14,362 nucleotides of DNA from Dysgonamonadaceae bacterium (GCA_031260235.1 JAIRKG010000009.1:1-14362), one strand, 5' to 3'; numbered from the stretch's first letter, positions 1-7,856 are shown. The notes: generated by a model not told the origin, from the sequence alone. Translations and numbers: made by a program.

Positions 1-170
1 TGTAATTCGATTTGGTAGTTGTAATGCAATATAGTATTTTTTCATAGATAGCGAAATACTCAACAATGTATAAATAATTAATAGATTAGGATAATTTACT
101 GATTTACACAGTTTTTGCAAGCCTTTTTCAAAATCTGTTCAATAACATAATCTTTTTTTAAGTGTTTTAT
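1..170. other. A+T-rich intergenic region upstream of the ara promoter
   Basis: No gene was recognised here; an open frame on the minus strand across 139-423 is a shadow of araD and its leader. The only structure seen is an inverted repeat, AGTATTT at 33-39 and AAATACT at 54-60, separated by 14 bases. It lies more than 100 bp before the ara promoter. It could be the terminator hairpin of a gene beyond the window edge or a regulatory dyad, but no T-tract of terminator type follows it. Confidence 0.4.
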
Positions 171-200
171 TTTGCACTGATATCTTTTTTAATATCTTTG
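171..200 (+). promoter_or_regulatory. Bacteroidetes-type promoter of the ara operon
   Basis: TTTG at 171-174 and TATCTTTG at 193-200 match the Bacteroidetes sigma-ABfr consensus (TTTG near -33, TAnnTTTG near -7) with an 18-bp spacer. Transcription would begin around 205-210, leaving a leader of about 65 nt before araD. This is the only good match in the upstream region, and no comparable promoter was seen inside the operon. Confidence 0.7.
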
Positions 201-210
201 CCATAAAATT

Positions 211-230
211 AAGTGTACAAGAGTTCACTT
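211..230. promoter_or_regulatory. Candidate operator palindrome in the ara leader
   Basis: An imperfect 20-bp palindrome, AAGTGTAC-N4-GTTCACTT, has half-sites that agree at 7 of 8 positions. It starts about 10 bp after the -7 element, where a bound repressor would block initiation or escape. A weaker sequence of the same layout (AAGTG...CACT, 160-179) overlaps the -33 element. In Bacteroidetes, arabinose genes are known to be controlled by a repressor named AraR; whether this is its site cannot be decided here. A second small dyad, TACCG/CGGTA, lies at 231-247. Confidence 0.4.
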
Positions 231-271
231 TACCGGCTAAATCGGTAATCATGCTTAAAATAGAATAATAA

Positions 272-970
272 ATGTTAGCAAAATTAAAACAAGCCGTCTT
301 CCAAGCCAATCTGAATTTGGTTAAACATGGACTGGTCATTTTTACCTGGGGCAATGTCAGTGCAATAGACAGAACGAAAGGATTAGTGGTTATCAAACCA
401 TCCGGTATTTCATACGAAACCATGAAAGCAGACGATATGGTCGTTGTGGATTTGGAAGGGAACCTCGTCGAAGGACAATTAAAACCTTCTTCTGATACAC
501 CTACGCATCTGGAGATTTACAGGGCATTTTCAAAGGTCGGCACTGTGGTGCATACCCATTCCACTTACGCTACCGCATGGGCGCAAGCAGGGAAAGACAT
601 CCCCAATATCGGCACTACCCATGCCGACTATTTCAGGGACAGTATCCCTTGTACCCGTTCAATGACTCAAGCGGAAATAGAAAATGATTACGAACTGGAA
701 ACAGGCAAAGTCATTGTCGAACGTTTTACCGGAATGAATCCGGACGATACGCCCGGCGTTCTGGTTAATAATCATGGACCCTTTGCTTGGGGAACAGATG
801 CACATAATGCCGTGTGTAATGCCGTTGTGTTGGAACAAATTGCTAAAATGGCGTATATTGCTTATGCAATTAATCCGGAATTAACAATGAATGAAGAACT
901 GATTAAAAAACATTTTTTCCGTAAACATGGAACAAACGCTTATTATGGACAAGGAAATAAAAAAAAATAA
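272..970 (+). CDS. araD: L-ribulose-5-phosphate 4-epimerase
   Basis: This 232-residue protein is the full length of the class II aldolase-fold epimerase AraD (about 231 residues in E. coli). It converts L-ribulose 5-phosphate to D-xylulose 5-phosphate, the last step of bacterial arabinose catabolism. The zinc-site histidines are visible as H94-T-H96 and H168 (in NNHGP). The SSDTPTH motif at 73-79 contains the conserved D75, D119 in the HADYF segment is the likely catalytic acid, and the C-terminal HGTNAYYGQ segment holds the conserved tyrosine pair (Y224, Y225). The ATG at 272 gives the canonical N-terminus; no strong ribosome binding site precedes it, as is normal in Bacteroidetes. It is the first gene of the operon, 19 bp ahead of araA. 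L-fuculose-phosphate aldolases share the fold, but the araA and araB neighbours settle the assignment. Confidence 0.95.
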   Translation: MLAKLKQAVFQANLNLVKHGLVIFTWGNVSAIDRTKGLVVIKPSGISYETMKADDMVVVDLEGNLVEGQLKPSSDTPTHLEIYRAFSKVGTVVHTHSTYATAWAQAGKDIPNIGTTHADYFRDSIPCTRSMTQAEIENDYELETGKVIVERFTGMNPDDTPGVLVNNHGPFAWGTDAHNAVCNAVVLEQIAKMAYIAYAINPELTMNEELIKKHFFRKHGTNAYYGQGNKKK

Positions 971-989
971 TTTATAATTTAAAAATATA

Positions 990-2492
990 ATGGAATATAA
1001 AGATTTGGAAATTTGGTTTCTCACGGGAGCACAACTCCTGTATGGCGGCGACGCAGTGGTAGCGGTAGACGCCCACTCCAATGAGATGATAAAAGGTTTG
1101 AACGCTTCGGGGAAACTCCCCCTGAAAATCGTTTACAAAGGCACGGTCAATTCTTCTGTGGAAGTGACAAAAGCCTTTGCAGAAGCAAATAACGACGACA
1201 AATGCGCCGGTGTAATTACTTGGATGCACACTTTTTCGCCTGCAAAAATGTGGATACACGGTTTAAAAGAATACAAGAAACCTTTGTTGCATCTGCATAC
1301 GCAGTATAACGAACAAATTCCGTGGAGCGAAATCGACATGGATTTTATGAACCTCAACCAGTCGGCGCACGGCGACCGGGAATTTGGTCATATCGTCAGT
1401 CGGATGCGCAAACCGCGCAAAGTGGTAGTCGGTTACTGGAAAGATCCAGCAACGCAGGATAAAATCGCAACATGGATGCGTGTTTGTGCTGCATGGACGG
1501 ATGCACAAGCGTTGCGTATTATCCGTTTCGGCGACAATATGAACAATGTAGCCGTTACCGACGGCGATAAAGTGGAAGCCGAAATACGCCTGGGTTATCA
1601 TGTGGACAATGCGCCCATTGCAACGCTTGTTCCTTATATGGACGCCGTTACCGAAAAGGAAATCGACGATTTGATTACCGAATATGAACGAATCTATGAT
1701 TTTGCCGCAGATTGTAAAAAAGGAGCGAAAAAACATCCATACGTCCGCGACGCCGCCGCACAGGAAATCGGGTTGCGCCGTTTTCTGGAAGATAAAAAAG
1801 CAAAAGCATTTACTACCAGTTTCGACGAATTGGAAGGTATGAAACAGTTGATGGGATTGGCTTCGCAACGCCTGATGGCAGAAGGTTACGGTTTTGGTGC
1901 AGAAGGCGACTGGAAAACGGCAGCTTTAGTTCGTACCATGTGGGTGATGGGACATGGCTTGCCCGGCGGACAATCGTTCCTCGAAGACTATACCTTGAAT
2001 TTTGCAAGCGACAACAGTTCCATTCTACAGGCGCATATGTTGGAAATCAATCCCGAAATAGCAGCAGACAAGCCACGCATCGAAGTGCATTTTCTCGGTA
2101 TCGGCGATGCAAAGACATGTGCGCGTCTGGTATTCCAGGCGCATCCGGGCGAAGGCATTGCTGCTACCATTGTGGATATGGGCAACCGTTTCCGCATGAT
2201 TGTTAATCAAGTGGATGTGATTGAGCCGCAACCGCTCCCGAAACTGCCGGTTGCCTGCGCTTTGTGGAAACCGCAACCCGATTTTGAAGTTGGCGCTGGT
2301 GCCTGGATTCTTGCTGGTGGGACGCACCATTCGAGCTTTTCGTATTCGCTGACCGTCGAACACATCGAAGATTATGCTGAAATCGCCGGTATGGAATTGT
2401 TGATAATTGATAAGGATACAACTGTCCGCAATTTCAAGCAGGATATTCGCAACAATGAAATGTATTACCTTTTAAATAAGGCGTTATCGTAA
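990..2492 (+). CDS. araA: L-arabinose isomerase
   Basis: This 500-residue protein has the length of AraA throughout and catalyses the cytoplasmic, Mn-dependent isomerisation of L-arabinose to L-ribulose. The metal and catalytic residues are in place: E305 (GAEGD), E332 (SFLEDY), H349 (QAHML) and the GGTHHS motif with H446/H447, corresponding to E. coli E306, E333, H350 and H450. The N-terminal WFLTGAQLLYG and the central GHGLPGGQSFLEDY segments are characteristic of the family. The ATG follows an A+T-rich 19-bp gap after araD, so translation is probably initiated without a Shine-Dalgarno contact. A 7-bp inverted repeat overlaps the stop codon. Confidence 0.97.
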   Translation: MEYKDLEIWFLTGAQLLYGGDAVVAVDAHSNEMIKGLNASGKLPLKIVYKGTVNSSVEVTKAFAEANNDDKCAGVITWMHTFSPAKMWIHGLKEYKKPLLHLHTQYNEQIPWSEIDMDFMNLNQSAHGDREFGHIVSRMRKPRKVVVGYWKDPATQDKIATWMRVCAAWTDAQALRIIRFGDNMNNVAVTDGDKVEAEIRLGYHVDNAPIATLVPYMDAVTEKEIDDLITEYERIYDFAADCKKGAKKHPYVRDAAAQEIGLRRFLEDKKAKAFTTSFDELEGMKQLMGLASQRLMAEGYGFGAEGDWKTAALVRTMWVMGHGLPGGQSFLEDYTLNFASDNSSILQAHMLEINPEIAADKPRIEVHFLGIGDAKTCARLVFQAHPGEGIAATIVDMGNRFRMIVNQVDVIEPQPLPKLPVACALWKPQPDFEVGAGAWILAGGTHHSSFSYSLTVEHIEDYAEIAGMELLIIDKDTTVRNFKQDIRNNEMYYLLNKALS

Positions 2493-2496
2493 CGCC
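2480..2496. other. Perfect hairpin spanning the araA stop codon
   Basis: GGCGTTA (2480-2486), loop TCG and TAACGCC (2490-2496) form a perfect 7-bp stem that contains the araA stop codon (2490-2492). No T-run follows, so it is not a standard terminator. It could protect the upstream mRNA from 3' decay or mark a processing point between araDA and araB. The remaining gap to araB (2497-2587) is A+T-rich and shows no convincing promoter. Confidence 0.45.
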
Positions 2497-2587
2497 ATTA
2501 TTGTGAGATACACGCTTTTTTATGTGCGTTTGTAAAAAATGAATGGCTAATTCTAAATGAAATTCGTAATTTTTAACTTGCAATAAT

Positions 2588-4180
2588 ATGAAGTATGTAG
2601 TAGGATTAGATTACGGCACGGATTCCTGCCGCGCCGTAATCGTAGAAGCAGAAACCGGAAAAGAAATTGCTTCGTCGGTGAAATACTACAAGCGATGGAA
2701 AGAAGGAAAATACTGTGTTCCTGCCGAAAATCAATACCGGCAACATCCGCTCGACTACATCGAAGCGTTGGAGGAATCGGTGAAAGAGGCTTTGAGCCAA
2801 TCGCCCGAAGGAACGGCTGAAAATGTAGTAGGCATTTCGTTCGACACGACCGGCTGCACGCCTGTTCTGATAAACAAAGATGGACTGCCGCTGGCGCTAA
2901 TGCCCGGATTTGCCGAAAATCCCAATGCCATGTTTGTTCTATGGAAAGACCATACCGCAGTGGAAGAAGCGGCTAAAATCAATCGCTTAGCCAAAGAATG
3001 GAAGATAGATTACACGGCTTACGAAGGCGGTATCTATTCCAGCGAATGGGTGTGGGCGAAAATGGCGCACGTATTGAGGGAAGACCCTACTGTCCGTAGC
3101 GACGCATACAGTTGGGTGGAACACTGCGACTGGATGCCTGCTCTGATTACCGGGAAAACCCGTCCGGAAGCAATTGTCCGCAGCCGTTGTGCGGCAGGAC
3201 ACAAAGCAATGTGGCTGAAAGAATGGGGCGGTTTGCCTCCGGAAGAATTTTTAGTTGCTATCGATCCTCTCTTGAAAGGATTCCGTGAGCATTTGTTTGA
3301 AGACACTTTCACAAGCGATACGAAAATAGGCAATTTAACGCCAGAATGGGCAAAACGTTTGGGATTAAATACAGACGTCGCCGTGGGAGTGGGCGCTTTC
3401 GATTGTCATTTCGGTGCGGTGGGTGCGGAAATCAAGCCGGGAGCATTTGTTCGCGTCATTGGGACTTCCACTTGCGACATTATGGTAGCGTCTTATGAAG
3501 AAATGAAAGACAAACTGATTCCGGGTATCTGCGGACAGGTCGATGGTTCGGTGATTCCGGGTCTGATTGGTTTGGAAGCCGGTCAATCGGGATTCGGCGA
3601 TGTATATGCCTGGTTTTCAAAGTTTGTGGGAAAAAGCATTTCCGAACTTACCCAGGAAGCGGAAAAACTGCCGATTTCCGAAACAGTCATTGCAACCGAC
3701 TGGTTGAACGGTAGGCGCACGCCCGACACCAACCAACTGCTTGCTGGAACAATTGCAGGCCTGACTTTGGGCAGTACTCCTGCGATGGTTTTCCGTGCAC
3801 TCGTAGAAGCAACATCTTACGGATCGAAAGCAATTATCGACCGGTTTTTGGAAAACAACATCGAAATACTGGAAGTGATCGGTATCGGAGGTATTTCGTT
3901 GAAATCGCCGTTTGTAATGCAAACTTTAGCCGATGTGCTGGGTATACCTATCAAAGTAGCGAAAACAGAACAGGCTTGCGCTTTCGGGGCAGCCATGTTT
4001 GCAGCAGTAGTCGCCGGTGTTTATCCGGCGGTGGAAGCCGCTCAAGAAGCGATGGGACAAGGATTTTTATCGGAATATTTACCGAACAAAAAAAATCATA
4101 AAATTTATTCGGCATTGTATCAAAAATACCTCCGTTTAGGTAAATTTACAGAATCGGATCTTTCATCTTTTAGTTTTTAG
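2588..4180 (+). CDS. araB: Ribulokinase (FGGY family)
   Basis: This 530-residue protein phosphorylates L-ribulose with ATP to give L-ribulose 5-phosphate. The phosphate-1 motif GLDYGTDSCR is at 6-15, FDTTGCTPV at 85-93, WKDHTA at 119-124, and the catalytic aspartate is D272 in GAFDCHFGAVGA. The adenosine-binding half includes GTSTC at 292-296 and the C-terminal GGISLKSPFVMQTLADVLG signature at 434-452. The WKDHTA and GAFDCHFGA contexts are those of ribulokinases rather than xylulokinase or glycerol kinase. The ATG at 2588 directly gives the nucleotide-binding start. The gap to araA is 95 bp, and the symporter begins 5 bp after this stop. Confidence 0.95.
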   Translation: MKYVVGLDYGTDSCRAVIVEAETGKEIASSVKYYKRWKEGKYCVPAENQYRQHPLDYIEALEESVKEALSQSPEGTAENVVGISFDTTGCTPVLINKDGLPLALMPGFAENPNAMFVLWKDHTAVEEAAKINRLAKEWKIDYTAYEGGIYSSEWVWAKMAHVLREDPTVRSDAYSWVEHCDWMPALITGKTRPEAIVRSRCAAGHKAMWLKEWGGLPPEEFLVAIDPLLKGFREHLFEDTFTSDTKIGNLTPEWAKRLGLNTDVAVGVGAFDCHFGAVGAEIKPGAFVRVIGTSTCDIMVASYEEMKDKLIPGICGQVDGSVIPGLIGLEAGQSGFGDVYAWFSKFVGKSISELTQEAEKLPISETVIATDWLNGRRTPDTNQLLAGTIAGLTLGSTPAMVFRALVEATSYGSKAIIDRFLENNIEILEVIGIGGISLKSPFVMQTLADVLGIPIKVAKTEQACAFGAAMFAAVVAGVYPAVEAAQEAMGQGFLSEYLPNKKNHKIYSALYQKYLRLGKFTESDLSSFSF

Positions 4181-4185
4181 TTATT

Positions 4186-5916
4186 ATGGATTGGAATTCC
4201 CATGAATTTTTGTGGCTCGACTGGGTAATTATCGCAGTTGGAATATTGGCGGTGGCATGGGTTGTATGGCATGCCATACGAAAGGACAGGCGTTCGCAAC
4301 AGGGAGCTGACAGTGAAGATTATTTGTTCGGAAAAGGCGAACCCTGGTATATTATCGGTGCGGCTATCTTTGCCGCAAACATCGGTTCTGAACATCTCGT
4401 AGGACTTGCCGGAACAGGTGCAAAAGCCGGCGTTGGCATGGCACACTGGGAAATGCAAGGTTGGATGGTACTCATTCTGGGATGGCTTTTCGTGCCGTTT
4501 TACCAGCTTATGAACAATAAGACGGGTAAAATCATTACCATGCCCGACTTTCTTAAATACCGTTATACACCACGCACCGGCTCATGGCTGTCTATCATCA
4601 CGCTTATCGCATACGTGCTTACCAAAGTGAGCGTAACGGCATTTACAGGCGGTATTTTTATGGAAAGTTTGCTTGGTTTGCCTTTTTGGTACGGTGCTAT
4701 CGGTTTGATTGTTTTAACCGGCATTTTCACCGTTTTGGGAGGGATGAAAGGCATAATGACACTATCGGCAATACAAACGCCGATTCTTATCACCGGTTCA
4801 TTCCTTGTGCTGTTTTTAGGACTGTCGGTTCTCGGCGTCGGCAGCATTGCCGACGGTTGGACAGCGATGATTGACTACGCCCGAACACTTAATAACGGTT
4901 ACGGCACAAATCACATGTTCCACTTTGAAACCGGTGATCCTCTGTACGACGAATATCCAGGATTTTGGGTATTTATCGGAGCGTCAATTATCGGCTTTTG
5001 GTATTGGTGCACCGACCAGCACATTGTTCAGCGTGTGCTTGGACAGCGCAAAGGCGAAGCGAACGAAGCAGTGATGAAACGCGCCCGCAGAGGCAGTATT
5101 GCCGCAGGTTACTTCAAACTTTTGCCCGTATTTATGTTCCTGATTCCGGGTATGGTAGCCGCAGCATTGGCGGCGCGTCCCGACAGTGGTTTTTCACTGG
5201 AAAATCCGGATACTGCTTTCGGTTCGATGGTTAAATTCGTACTTCCGGCAGGTATAAAAGGCGTTGTCACAGTTGGTTTTATCTGTGCGTTGATGGCTTC
5301 ACTGGCAGCGTTTTTCAACTCCTGCGCAACTCTTTTCACAGAAGATTTTTATAAACCGGTGTTTAAAAAGAAGAGTGAAGCCACATACGTTTTGGTCGGG
5401 CGTATTGCTACGGTTGTTGTCGTAATCCTCGGCATTGTATGGATACCCGTCATGATGAGTTTGGGCAGTTTGTACGACTATCTGCAAGGTATTCAATCGT
5501 TGCTCGCTCCTGCAATGGTAGCGGTATTTGCACTGGGTATCTTTTCCAAAAAGATTACGCCCAAAGCGGGTGAAGTAGGTATGATAGCCGGATTCATTAT
5601 AGGAATGATACGTTTGCTGACAAATATCTTTACAAACACAGGGAAAAACGTAATGACCGGCTGGCTATGGGAATCTACCGCCTGGTTCTGGCAAACGAAC
5701 TGGCTGATTTTTGAGATATGGCTACTCGTATTCATCCTGCTGTTAATGGTAATAGTATCATTCTTTACGCCGAAACCGACCGCTCAACAAATAGAGGCGA
5801 TTACTTTTACAGGCGATTATAAAACACTTGTCCGAAAAAGTTGGAACAAGTGGGATGTGATTGCGTCTTTGGGAGTAGTGGCTTGTTGTATAGCGTTTTA
5901 TATTTATTTTTGGTAA
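4186..5916 (+). CDS. Sodium/solute symporter (SSF family), probable L-arabinose transporter
   Basis: This 576-residue inner-membrane protein is rich in hydrophobic segments, consistent with the 13-14 helices of the SSF/SGLT family (TC 2.A.21). Family markers are NIGSEHLVGLAG (65-76), LGGMKGI (184-190), the SGLT-type WYWCTDQHIVQR (272-283), and the sodium-site region ASLAAFFNSCATLFTEDFY (371-389). The WYWCTDQ and SEH signatures place it with the sugar-transporting SGLT group rather than proline or pantothenate carriers. It starts 5 bp after araB and is the last gene before a strong terminator, so it is co-expressed with the arabinose enzymes; transport of L-arabinose with Na+ is inferred from this. 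A C-terminal helix (about 556-575) ends the protein. Confidence 0.9.
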   Translation: MDWNSHEFLWLDWVIIAVGILAVAWVVWHAIRKDRRSQQGADSEDYLFGKGEPWYIIGAAIFAANIGSEHLVGLAGTGAKAGVGMAHWEMQGWMVLILGWLFVPFYQLMNNKTGKIITMPDFLKYRYTPRTGSWLSIITLIAYVLTKVSVTAFTGGIFMESLLGLPFWYGAIGLIVLTGIFTVLGGMKGIMTLSAIQTPILITGSFLVLFLGLSVLGVGSIADGWTAMIDYARTLNNGYGTNHMFHFETGDPLYDEYPGFWVFIGASIIGFWYWCTDQHIVQRVLGQRKGEANEAVMKRARRGSIAAGYFKLLPVFMFLIPGMVAAALAARPDSGFSLENPDTAFGSMVKFVLPAGIKGVVTVGFICALMASLAAFFNSCATLFTEDFYKPVFKKKSEATYVLVGRIATVVVVILGIVWIPVMMSLGSLYDYLQGIQSLLAPAMVAVFALGIFSKKITPKAGEVGMIAGFIIGMIRLLTNIFTNTGKNVMTGWLWESTAWFWQTNWLIFEIWLLVFILLLMVIVSFFTPKPTAQQIEAITFTGDYKTLVRKSWNKWDVIASLGVVACCIAFYIYFW

Positions 5917-5933
5917 AGCAAAGCGAGCCCCCT

Positions 5934-5966
5934 CGTCATTGCGAGCCGCGAAGCGGCGAAGCAAGG
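5934..5966 (+). repeat. REP-like palindromic repeat, copy 1
   Basis: Starting with CGTCATTGCGAG, this element folds as TTGC-GA-GCCGC-GAA-GCGGC-GAA-GCAA: an inner 5-bp stem (5945-5949 with 5953-5957) closed by a GAA loop, inside an outer 4-bp stem (5939-5942 with 5961-5964). It lies in the 3' untranslated part of the ara operon, 17 bp after the symporter stop and 9 bp before the terminator. A second copy with a different but still paired inner stem lies inverted at 13353-13382, which marks it as a dispersed repeat family. An apparent small open frame across it is not a gene. Confidence 0.75.
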
Positions 5967-5975
5967 CAGAAAGTA

Positions 5976-6028
5976 ATAAAAGCAAAGGCGATAGATATAT
6001 CTGTCGCCTTTGCTTTTATTTGTTTTTT
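5976..6028 (+). terminator. Strong intrinsic terminator of the ara operon
   Basis: Two perfect 16-base arms, 5976-5991 and 6004-6019, pair around a 12-base loop that itself extends the stem by a G-T and four further pairs, leaving almost no loop. The right arm runs into TTGTTTTTTCT, a T-tract. The core pairing is GCAAAGGCGA with TCGCCTTTGC. The position, 60 bp after the last ara stop codon, separates the ara operon from the next promoter. Confidence 0.9.
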
Positions 6029-6064
6029 CTGAAAAAAATTGATTTTATCCCCATAAAAGGGGAT

Positions 6065-6103
6065 TGCAAACATAAAAATACCATAAACATGGTATTGTTT
6101 GCA
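6065..6103. promoter_or_regulatory. Nested inverted repeat overlapping the promoter of the HMA/SusCD operon
   Basis: Outer arms TGCAAAC (6065-6071) and GTTTGCA (6097-6103) enclose inner arms AATACCAT (6077-6084) and ATGGTATT (6089-6096), with AAAC at the centre. The right outer arm contains the TTTG used as -33 element. Since the dyad lies upstream of the expected transcription start, a DNA-binding regulator is more likely than an RNA structure. A separate 6-bp hairpin, ATCCCC/GGGGAT (6047-6064), lies just before it. The regulator is not in the window. Confidence 0.5.
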
Positions 6104-6125
6104 TCTATCAGAATATATACTTTTG
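6098..6125 (+). promoter_or_regulatory. Bacteroidetes-type promoter of the HMA/SusCD operon
   Basis: TTTG (6098-6101) and TACTTTTG (6118-6125) match the -33 and -7 elements with a 16-bp spacer, slightly short. Transcription would start near 6131, giving a leader of about 45 nt before the HMA gene. It follows directly after the ara terminator, as expected for an independent unit. Confidence 0.55.
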
Positions 6126-6176
6126 TACTCGATAAATAAATATTTTCAAATTATTAATTTTTAAACATTTCGAAAA

Positions 6177-6902
6177 ATGAGAAAAATGAGTATTGTTGTT
6201 GTATTGTTTGCTTTCATAGCAATCAGCAGTGTGTATGCGGTGGACAATTCCGTAACATTTAGAGTTGAGAACATGACCTGTGGAGGTTGTTCCGGGAAAA
6301 TCAAAAAGACGGTATCCGCTCTTGACGGAGTATCCGGATTTGAGGCAAATCTGGAAAAGAGAGTGGTAACAATCGCTTACGACGACCAAAAGGTAAATCC
6401 CGACGGGTTGAAAGAGGCTATTGTTGCGACCAAGTACAACGCCACGGATTATGATCCGAACGAAGTGATTGCAAGAACGGTTTCGTTCAAAGCCGATCAA
6501 ATTGATTGTGGCGGATGTGCTGCTAAGGTAAAAAAGAACATCGGCGCCGAAGCCGGCGTTATCGCTGTCGAAGTTGATCTTCCGACGAAAGAAGTAAAAG
6601 TCGAGTACGACGCTAACAAAATTGGCTTGAAAGAAATTCAAAAAGATTTTCAGAAATTCAATTATACAGTTGTAAGGTATTGGGCAAGCGAAAAAGTCAA
6701 GTACGCTATTCTCAAAGTAGAATCGTTTGACAGTGCCGACGAAGTAGAAAACAATCTGAGGACAGAAAAAGGAATTTTGGATGTTTCAGTCAACGCAAAA
6801 ACAAAAGACATTGCCATTGCCTACAACTCTACGGTTATTGCTGAAGAAAATCTGGCCGACAGTATCAAAAAATACAATTTGACACCGGTAGCCGCTAATT
6901 AA
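6177..6902 (+). CDS. Secreted protein with three HMA-like (heavy-metal-associated) repeats
   Basis: A 241-residue protein with a signal peptide (about 1-21, ending VYA) and no membrane anchor. Three repeats of about 70 residues follow. Repeat 1 (about 26-95) has the classic NMTCGGCSGK motif with C35 and C38; repeat 2 (about 100-168) has QIDCGGCAAK with C111 and C114; repeat 3 (about 174-237) keeps the strand pattern (ILDVSV, DIAIAY) but has no CxxC. The domain binds soft metals such as Cu(I), Zn or Hg through the CxxC pair and is usually found in CopZ/Atx1 chaperones and P-type ATPases in the cytoplasm; a secreted triple repeat suggests metal capture or hand-over in the periplasm or at the surface. 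ATG 6177 is used; ATG 6186 would shorten the signal peptide by three residues. It leads the operon, 39 bp before the plug protein. Confidence 0.85.
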   Translation: MRKMSIVVVLFAFIAISSVYAVDNSVTFRVENMTCGGCSGKIKKTVSALDGVSGFEANLEKRVVTIAYDDQKVNPDGLKEAIVATKYNATDYDPNEVIARTVSFKADQIDCGGCAAKVKKNIGAEAGVIAVEVDLPTKEVKVEYDANKIGLKEIQKDFQKFNYTVVRYWASEKVKYAILKVESFDSADEVENNLRTEKGILDVSVNAKTKDIAIAYNSTVIAEENLADSIKKYNLTPVAAN

Positions 6903-6941
6903 TACAAATTCTTAATTACTAAACTTATAAAATTTTACAAG

Positions 6942-7739
6942 ATGAAAACAAATGTTCAATTATTAGTCGTTGCATGTGGACTTCTGTTGTCAATCGGAGG
7001 ACTCAATGCACAAACAATCGAAGGGAAAGTGATCGACAAAAAATCTAATGAACCGGTGGTCGGCGCTGTTGTTGCTTCCAGAAATACCAAAGTATTAACC
7101 GGCAGTCAGGGCGAATTTACTGTGAACAAGGAAGAAGTCGGCGATCGTTTAAAGGTTACTTTTTTGGGATATAAACCGTTGGAGATCGCTCTTAACGACA
7201 AATCTAAAAATTTGGTTCTCAAATTGGAAGAAGATCAACAGGCATTGGACGAAGTGGTCGTTATCGGTTATGGAAAGTCGTCGAAGAGAAAAGCGACCGG
7301 AACCGTAAGCACCATTACGCGAGACATTTTGGAACAGTATCCCGGAACGAACGCTCTGGAAGTGTTGCAAGGCCGGGTTGCCGGACTTACGCTAACCAAA
7401 TCTTCCGGATTGCCGGGTTCATCTGTTTCAATAAATATTCGCGGGATAACCACCATTGATGAAGGTTTTGTTGATGCCTGCGGATCGGGCGGATGCTGCG
7501 GCGTTACGGAAGGCACAGCCGTTGAACCTCTGATTGTGATTGACGGCGTGCCGTTTATCAACGAAAGCATTTCGCCTTTGGACATCGGTGCGGTGGGAGC
7601 GATTGGTCCGTTGGCAAGTCTCAGTACTGCCGACATCGAACGCATTGACGTGTTGAAAGATTCGGATGCTACCGCTATTTACGGTTCAAGAGGAGCCAAC
7701 GGCGTAGTTCTGATAACTACCAGACAGAGTCTGGAATAA
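6942..7739 (+). CDS. SusC-like protein consisting only of carboxypeptidase-like domain, TonB box and plug domain
   Basis: This 265-residue protein starts with a signal peptide (about 1-23, LNA/QT). A CarboxypepD_reg-like beta-sandwich follows (about 26-96: IEGKVIDKKSNEPVVGA, LKVTFLGYKPLEI), then the SusC-type TonB box ALDEVVVIGYG (101-111) and a plug domain (about 115-260) with ALEVLQGRVAGLTL, PLIVIDGVP and DATAIYGSRGANGVVLITT. It stops five residues after the plug; a usual SusC continues with a barrel of over 700 residues. An extra plug loop (about 173-194) contains DACGSGGCCG with C180, C185 and C186, suggestive of metal binding. The mature part has no Met. It may act with the barrel protein downstream or be a remnant of a gene that lost its barrel; the clean end at the domain edge and intact signal favour a functional protein. 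Confidence 0.85.
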   Translation: MKTNVQLLVVACGLLLSIGGLNAQTIEGKVIDKKSNEPVVGAVVASRNTKVLTGSQGEFTVNKEEVGDRLKVTFLGYKPLEIALNDKSKNLVLKLEEDQQALDEVVVIGYGKSSKRKATGTVSTITRDILEQYPGTNALEVLQGRVAGLTLTKSSGLPGSSVSINIRGITTIDEGFVDACGSGGCCGVTEGTAVEPLIVIDGVPFINESISPLDIGAVGAIGPLASLSTADIERIDVLKDSDATAIYGSRGANGVVLITTRQSLE

Positions 7740-7788
7740 TTTTCAAGTTGGTATTTTGCGGTATCTGCAATTGTTAAATAACAAAAAG

Positions 7789-7838
7789 AGAAAGCACAGT
7801 ATAAAAATCTTTATAAATGGCATTTAACTGTGCTTTCT
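7789..7838 (+). terminator. Perfect 12-bp hairpin between plug gene and barrel gene (terminator or attenuator)
   Basis: AGAAAGCACAGT (7789-7800) pairs perfectly with ACTGTGCTTTCT (7827-7838) around a 26-base A+T-rich loop that contains a small ATAAA/TTTAT hairpin. The following TTGTATAAAAA is a poor T-tract, so termination may be partial. It lies 50 bp after the plug gene and just before the start of the SusC-like barrel gene, and would set lower expression of the downstream genes or protect the upstream mRNA. The most upstream GTG available to the barrel gene (7830) is inside the right arm. Confidence 0.6.
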
Positions 7839-7856
7839 TTGTATAAAAATACGATA

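Noticed and set aside
1263..1868. 201-codon minus-strand frame within araA
   Set aside because: It is a shadow of araA, whose catalytic residues are complete; the antisense product has no recognisable domain.
5939..6139. Short plus-strand frames over the region after the symporter
   Set aside because: They lie across the REP-like hairpin, the terminator and the next promoter, with no signal or homology visible.
6108..6641. 177-codon minus-strand frame over the HMA gene
   Set aside because: The plus-strand frame has a signal peptide and repeated CxxC motifs, so the antisense frame is coincidental.
7830..7856. GTG at 7830 as start of the barrel gene
   Set aside because: It lies in the right arm of a perfect 12-bp hairpin and adds nine residues before an already good signal peptide at 7857.
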